Assembly: GCA_036009045.1 (NCBI GenBank)
Contig: DASYML010000121.1
Location: 1 to 45,860 of the forward strand
Direction of reading: 5' to 3'
Source: DASYML01 sp036009045
GTDB taxonomy: Bacteria > Acidobacteriota > Blastocatellia > Pyrinomonadales > Pyrinomonadaceae
Length of the DNA stretch: 45,860 nt
A model generated the notes under the pieces. It made no database searches and was not told the DNA's origin. It saw only the letters and a list, made by a program, of their open reading frames with translations. The translations under genes were made by a program, and so were the position numbers. Of the stretch, positions 42,631 through 45,860 are shown in pieces. Each line of letters starts with the position of its first letter. Positions within the stretch are counted from its first letter, which is position 1.

Positions 42631-45298
42631 AAACGAGACCGCTTTTCAGAAGTCGTTGGAGGATTTCATCGCTTATGCACAAAGCGATCTATACGAGAAA
42701 GAGGAGCGTCATTACAAGGAACACCTGATAAATATTTTGGGCGCGGCTCTCTCTGATGAGGCGCTCGCCTCTCCCGATTTCCTCTCCGTGTTGAAAGAAG
42801 CGGCACGCAAATGTAGCGGCGACATCAACAATCTTACTCACTGGACAACCTATGATGATTTTAAGAAGTATTTAGAGACAGTTCCCGCCGAGCGACTGCG
42901 CGGCTTATTTCAGGAACTCTTTGAAGAGTCAGTGGACTTGGATGAACGCATTGATGATTTCCAGTCTGAGACGGACGCAGATTACGAAAAGTATGTGGCA
43001 AAGAAGAAACGGATGCGGTGGCTTGTTTCAATCTTTCTCTCAGCACGCTATCCTGATCGCTATATCTTTTACCGTCCCTCTATCATCGAAGGAGCATGTC
43101 AGGATTGGGGCATAGATTTGCCTAAGGGTAAGACAAATGGAGCGAAGTACGTTGCCTATCTTGGCTTTATCAAGCCTATTCAAGCTCGTTTGAACGAGGC
43201 ACTGGGTCGAGCTAGTGACTTGATTGATGTTCAGTCATTCCTCTGGAAGAATTACCTGGCGCGCAAAGCCAATGCGGCGTCTTCCTGGCGCGACAAGTTG
43301 AAAGAATGGCTGCAAAGCAATCCCGAACGGATGCCTGCCGAATTGGCGCAGTTGCGCGAAGAATTTGTCAGGCGTTTCCCTAAAGAGCGTCTGGATGAAT
43401 TGACACTGGAACAGTACGCGCTCGGAGTTGATAACTACCGCGATAGCTTCTGCTACTGGCTGGAGTTCGGAACCAAGGAACTCGGACATATGGGTGGGAC
43501 GGCTAAGAAGTTTGGCGTTTGGAAGGGTAAACAAGAATGGCGTTGGAACGATATGTATAAGAGTCCAGAAGATGCCCTGGCTCGCATCAAGAAAGGTCTG
43601 ACCGCGCTGGTGGAGGCCACCGAACAGGGGCGTTTCGATGAGCTTGATAGAATTGGCCGTGAGCAACTCGGACAGGTGCGTTATGGTCTCCGCGCGAAGC
43701 CGCTTTCCCTTTACTTTCCAGATGAGTTCTTGCCAACTTACAGTCTGGAGCATCTTGCATCCTTCTTAAAACTGTTCGGCGCTGAAGCCCAGGGAGAAGT
43801 GCTTACTCGTAATCATCAACTCTTGAAATTGCTGCGAAGCCTGCCGGAGTTTGAAGGGTTCGACACACAGCAAATGATGATGTTTCTCTATGATAGCTTT
43901 CCCCCATCGAAAAAGATGGATGAACCGGAAGAGGAACCTGATGAAGAGGTCTCAGTGAATATTCCCGAAGAACTTCAGCGGCTAATGAGTGTCAGCAAGC
44001 GGACGCGCAATGTCCTGCTTTATGGTCCTCCGGGAACTGGAAAAACTTACACCGTGCGACAATTCGCGCAGCATTTCCTTCGACCGCAGCTTTCAACCTC
44101 CGATTCCGTTCGACAACGCCGCATAGCTTTGCTTCAGACCCTCAAATGGTATCAGGTCATCGCTCTTGCTATGACACTATCTGACGGCAAACAATACTTC
44201 AAAGTCAACGAACTGAAAATGGATGCGTTAATTCAAGACTACGTCCAACTCAAAAGCGCAGCGAAGCTCAGCAATGCTCTCTGGGCACAATTGCAAATTC
44301 ATACCAAACTGGATAGTAAAACCGTCAGCTACAAAAACAGAAGCGGCCCATTTCTTTTCGATAAGAATGAAGACTCGGAATGGTCATTGACCGAGGAGGG
44401 CGGAGAATACGTCGAGGTGGCACTAGGCGAAACTGCAACCCAATTGCGGAATCTGACGATGAGTGAGTTAACAGTTGAAGATTTCTGCGAGGTCGTGACC
44501 TTTCATCAATCATTCGCCTATGAAGAGTTTGTCGAGGGATTGAAGCCGACCATAACGGAGGACGAAGATGCAAATATCAGATATGAAGTGACACCTGGTA
44601 TCTTCCGCCGCATGTGCGAACGAGCGGAAGCTGTATGGCGGGCAGAAGGCGACAAAGCGCCTAAGTATCTGCTTATCATAGATGAGATAAATCGCGCAAA
44701 TATTGCCAAGGTGCTGGGCGAGTTGATTACCTTGATTGAGGATGACAAACGGCTCGGGCAAGCGAACGAGATGACGGCCAGATTGCCTTATTCGGGCGAT
44801 GAGTTTGGCGTTCCACCCAATCTTTACATTGTAGGCACAATGAATACCGCCGACCGCTCCATCGCGCTCCTTGATCTTGCTCTTCGCCGTCGCTTCACTT
44901 TCATGGAAATGATGCCGCAGCCTTCTCTTCTTAAAGCCGTCGCGGGCATTGATCTGAACCGGCTGCTGACAAAGTTGAACCGGCGAATTACAGCCCTTCT
45001 TGACCGCGACCATCAAATAGGCCATAGCTATCTTCTAGGCATAGATGAAAATGACCTCGACGGGTTGCACTTCACATGGTATCACCGCGTGATACCTCTC
45101 TTGCAGGAGTATTTTTACAATGATGGCGAGCGACTCAAAGTAGTGCTCGGAGATGAATTTCTTCAGCGACTTGAAATAGACGCAGCGACACAGGCAGCAT
45201 TAGGAAATTTGTACGACGCGGAACAATCCGATTATGAAATCACCCTGCTGCAAGCAGAGTCTTTTCTCAAGGCGCTGCGCTCATTGGCCGAGTCATAA
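42620..45298 (+). CDS. mcrB: McrB-family AAA+ GTPase/ATPase of a modification-dependent restriction system
   Basis: An 892-residue protein starting at the first of two adjacent ATGs; GGGAGG lies about 8 bp upstream. Residues 1-440 are an unassigned, mostly helical N-terminal half that differs from the DUF3578 target-recognition domain of classical McrB; in it LSARYPDRYIFYRPS and LYFPDEFLPTYSLEHLASFLKLFG look like recognised sub-blocks. The AAA+ core has Walker A GPPGTGKT (469-476), Walker B LLIIDEINRANIAKVLGELITLIEDD (about 685-710) and the McrB signature MNTADRSIALLDLALRRRF (about 740-758). About 210 residues separate Walker A and B, more than usual, suggesting an inserted domain. It would drive the McrC nuclease along or onto DNA; the recognised mark is unknown. 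Confidence 0.9.
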   Translation: MMIKNETAFQKSLEDFIAYAQSDLYEKEERHYKEHLINILGAALSDEALASPDFLSVLKEAARKCSGDINNLTHWTTYDDFKKYLETVPAERLRGLFQELFEESVDLDERIDDFQSETDADYEKYVAKKKRMRWLVSIFLSARYPDRYIFYRPSIIEGACQDWGIDLPKGKTNGAKYVAYLGFIKPIQARLNEALGRASDLIDVQSFLWKNYLARKANAASSWRDKLKEWLQSNPERMPAELAQLREEFVRRFPKERLDELTLEQYALGVDNYRDSFCYWLEFGTKELGHMGGTAKKFGVWKGKQEWRWNDMYKSPEDALARIKKGLTALVEATEQGRFDELDRIGREQLGQVRYGLRAKPLSLYFPDEFLPTYSLEHLASFLKLFGAEAQGEVLTRNHQLLKLLRSLPEFEGFDTQQMMMFLYDSFPPSKKMDEPEEEPDEEVSVNIPEELQRLMSVSKRTRNVLLYGPPGTGKTYTVRQFAQHFLRPQLSTSDSVRQRRIALLQTLKWYQVIALAMTLSDGKQYFKVNELKMDALIQDYVQLKSAAKLSNALWAQLQIHTKLDSKTVSYKNRSGPFLFDKNEDSEWSLTEEGGEYVEVALGETATQLRNLTMSELTVEDFCEVVTFHQSFAYEEFVEGLKPTITEDEDANIRYEVTPGIFRRMCERAEAVWRAEGDKAPKYLLIIDEINRANIAKVLGELITLIEDDKRLGQANEMTARLPYSGDEFGVPPNLYIVGTMNTADRSIALLDLALRRRFTFMEMMPQPSLLKAVAGIDLNRLLTKLNRRITALLDRDHQIGHSYLLGIDENDLDGLHFTWYHRVIPLLQEYFYNDGERLKVVLGDEFLQRLEIDAATQAALGNLYDAEQSDYEITLLQAESFLKALRSLAES

Positions 45299-45357
45299 GA
45301 GTAAGAGCATCCGAAGCTCAAGCGCGGCCCCTCCGCCTGTTTGTTTTCCGAATCTTT

Positions 45358-45860
45358 TTAGACGGTCAGTTTCCATTCATCAGCCATCCTCCACAGGCGG
45401 CTAGCTCTCGGCAGCTTCGGGATGCTTGTGACAATCAACTCCTGCATTTCGGTGAGCTTTCCAGAGTTGGCCGCCGAGTACAGCAGTTCGACACGCTTGG
45501 GGCCGATGCCGTTGCGTTGATACATCTCAACAATCGGTTCGGCTGCGTCGTAACTCAAAAGCCAGGGCTGCCCCAGCGTTCCGAGCGCGTCATGCAGCCT
45601 CTGATGACTCATCTCGTCGAAGAAGAAGCGGTAAAGATTGTCGGCCTTGTAATAGAAAGGCGGGTCGAAATAGTAGAGGACTCCGCCTCTTTGATACCTG
45701 CGCGCTTTGATGCGCTTGACGGTATGCTTCCAATCGCCTTGATTGACGAAGAGCACGCGCTCTGCCAGTTGAGATGCCTGTTCGATGCGCCTGGCGATGA
45801 GGTCAACGCTATAACGACATCCGATGGGGTATGCGGAGGTTTGTGCCCTCCCGCCCGGAG
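45358..45860 (-). CDS. D12-class N6-adenine DNA methyltransferase, 5' end beyond the window
   Basis: The frame runs off the right edge, so only the C-terminal 166 residues are seen. GGRAQTSAYPIGCRY at the edge and the catalytic motif IV variant YYFDPPFYYK (DPPF in place of DPPY) mark a Dam-like D12 methyltransferase that methylates adenine in DNA. Helical LPRASRLWRMADEWKL ends the protein. It converges on mcrB with 59 bp between. Lying next to McrBC genes, it may form a restriction-modification pair or be an independent defence gene. A GTG at 45756 is internal, not the start. Confidence 0.88.
   Translation of the reverse strand, partial: PGGRAQTSAYPIGCRYSVDLIARRIEQASQLAERVLFVNQGDWKHTVKRIKARRYQRGGVLYYFDPPFYYKADNLYRFFFDEMSHQRLHDALGTLGQPWLLSYDAAEPIVEMYQRNGIGPKRVELLYSAANSGKLTEMQELIVTSIPKLPRASRLWRMADEWKLTV

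Overview
The window reads as a chromosomal segment of a Gram-negative, GC-rich bacterium (roughly 58-60 % GC by eye). The best guess is an Acidobacteriota member, possibly class Blastocatellia. Grounds are an Oar-type TonB receptor with an N-terminal carboxypeptidase-regulatory-like domain, many secreted beta-propeller, TPR and LVIVD proteins, a HmuTUV system, and very repeat-rich intergenic gaps. The assignment is inference; no 16S gene or other decisive marker lies here.

Layout. 1-5.2 kb: secreted proteins (an exported protein of unknown function, a YVTN-type propeller with a Met/His-rich insert, and an Ig-like/LVIVD protein on the minus strand). 5.2-11.3 kb: a multi-PAS hybrid histidine kinase (minus), a ferredoxin-metallo-beta-lactamase fusion, and lepA. 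11.3-17.4 kb: a BrnT/BrnA-like toxin-antitoxin pair whose toxin frame is shifted, a single-pass membrane protein with a cytosolic TIR domain, a TPR lipoprotein-like secreted protein, and a DUF3179 membrane protein whose frame contains one TGA. That TGA is followed by a near-ideal bacterial SECIS hairpin, so I read the gene as a selenoprotein. 18-24.4 kb: a TonB-dependent receptor and a heme-type ABC importer (hmuTUV). 24.7-30.4 kb: an SbcC/Rad50-like ATPase overlapping a ribonuclease H, then a 14-bladed YCF48-like secreted propeller. 30.5-38 kb (minus): a TPR metallopeptidase-like protein and an oxidative pentose-phosphate cluster transcribed gnd-zwf-opcA-pgl. 38-41 kb (minus): tRNA-Ser, SRP RNA, dnaX and a small TM2-like protein, an order also known from Bacillus. 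41.2-45.9 kb: a lower-GC restriction island with mcrC, mcrB and an edge-truncated D12 adenine methyltransferase, next to a decayed tRNA-Ser(CGA).

Most gaps are filled by long imperfect hairpins. Their arms are tandem 7-8 bp words (for example GTGACAAG, GGATGAA, GGATTGC, CTAGAGG), and several families with different arms share loop motifs. They abut start codons (lepA, dnaX, opcA) and supply the stop codons or C-terminal tails of others (hmuV, the RNase H, the TPR peptidase). A 7-bp palindrome, TGGWCCA, occurs about seven times more often than chance across the first 40 kb and not at all in the last 6 kb. This gives independent support for the restriction island being recently acquired.

The strongest candidate for something undescribed is the DUF3179 selenoprotein. 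After it come the modular hairpin class and the receptor-like TIR protein. All counts were made by eye.
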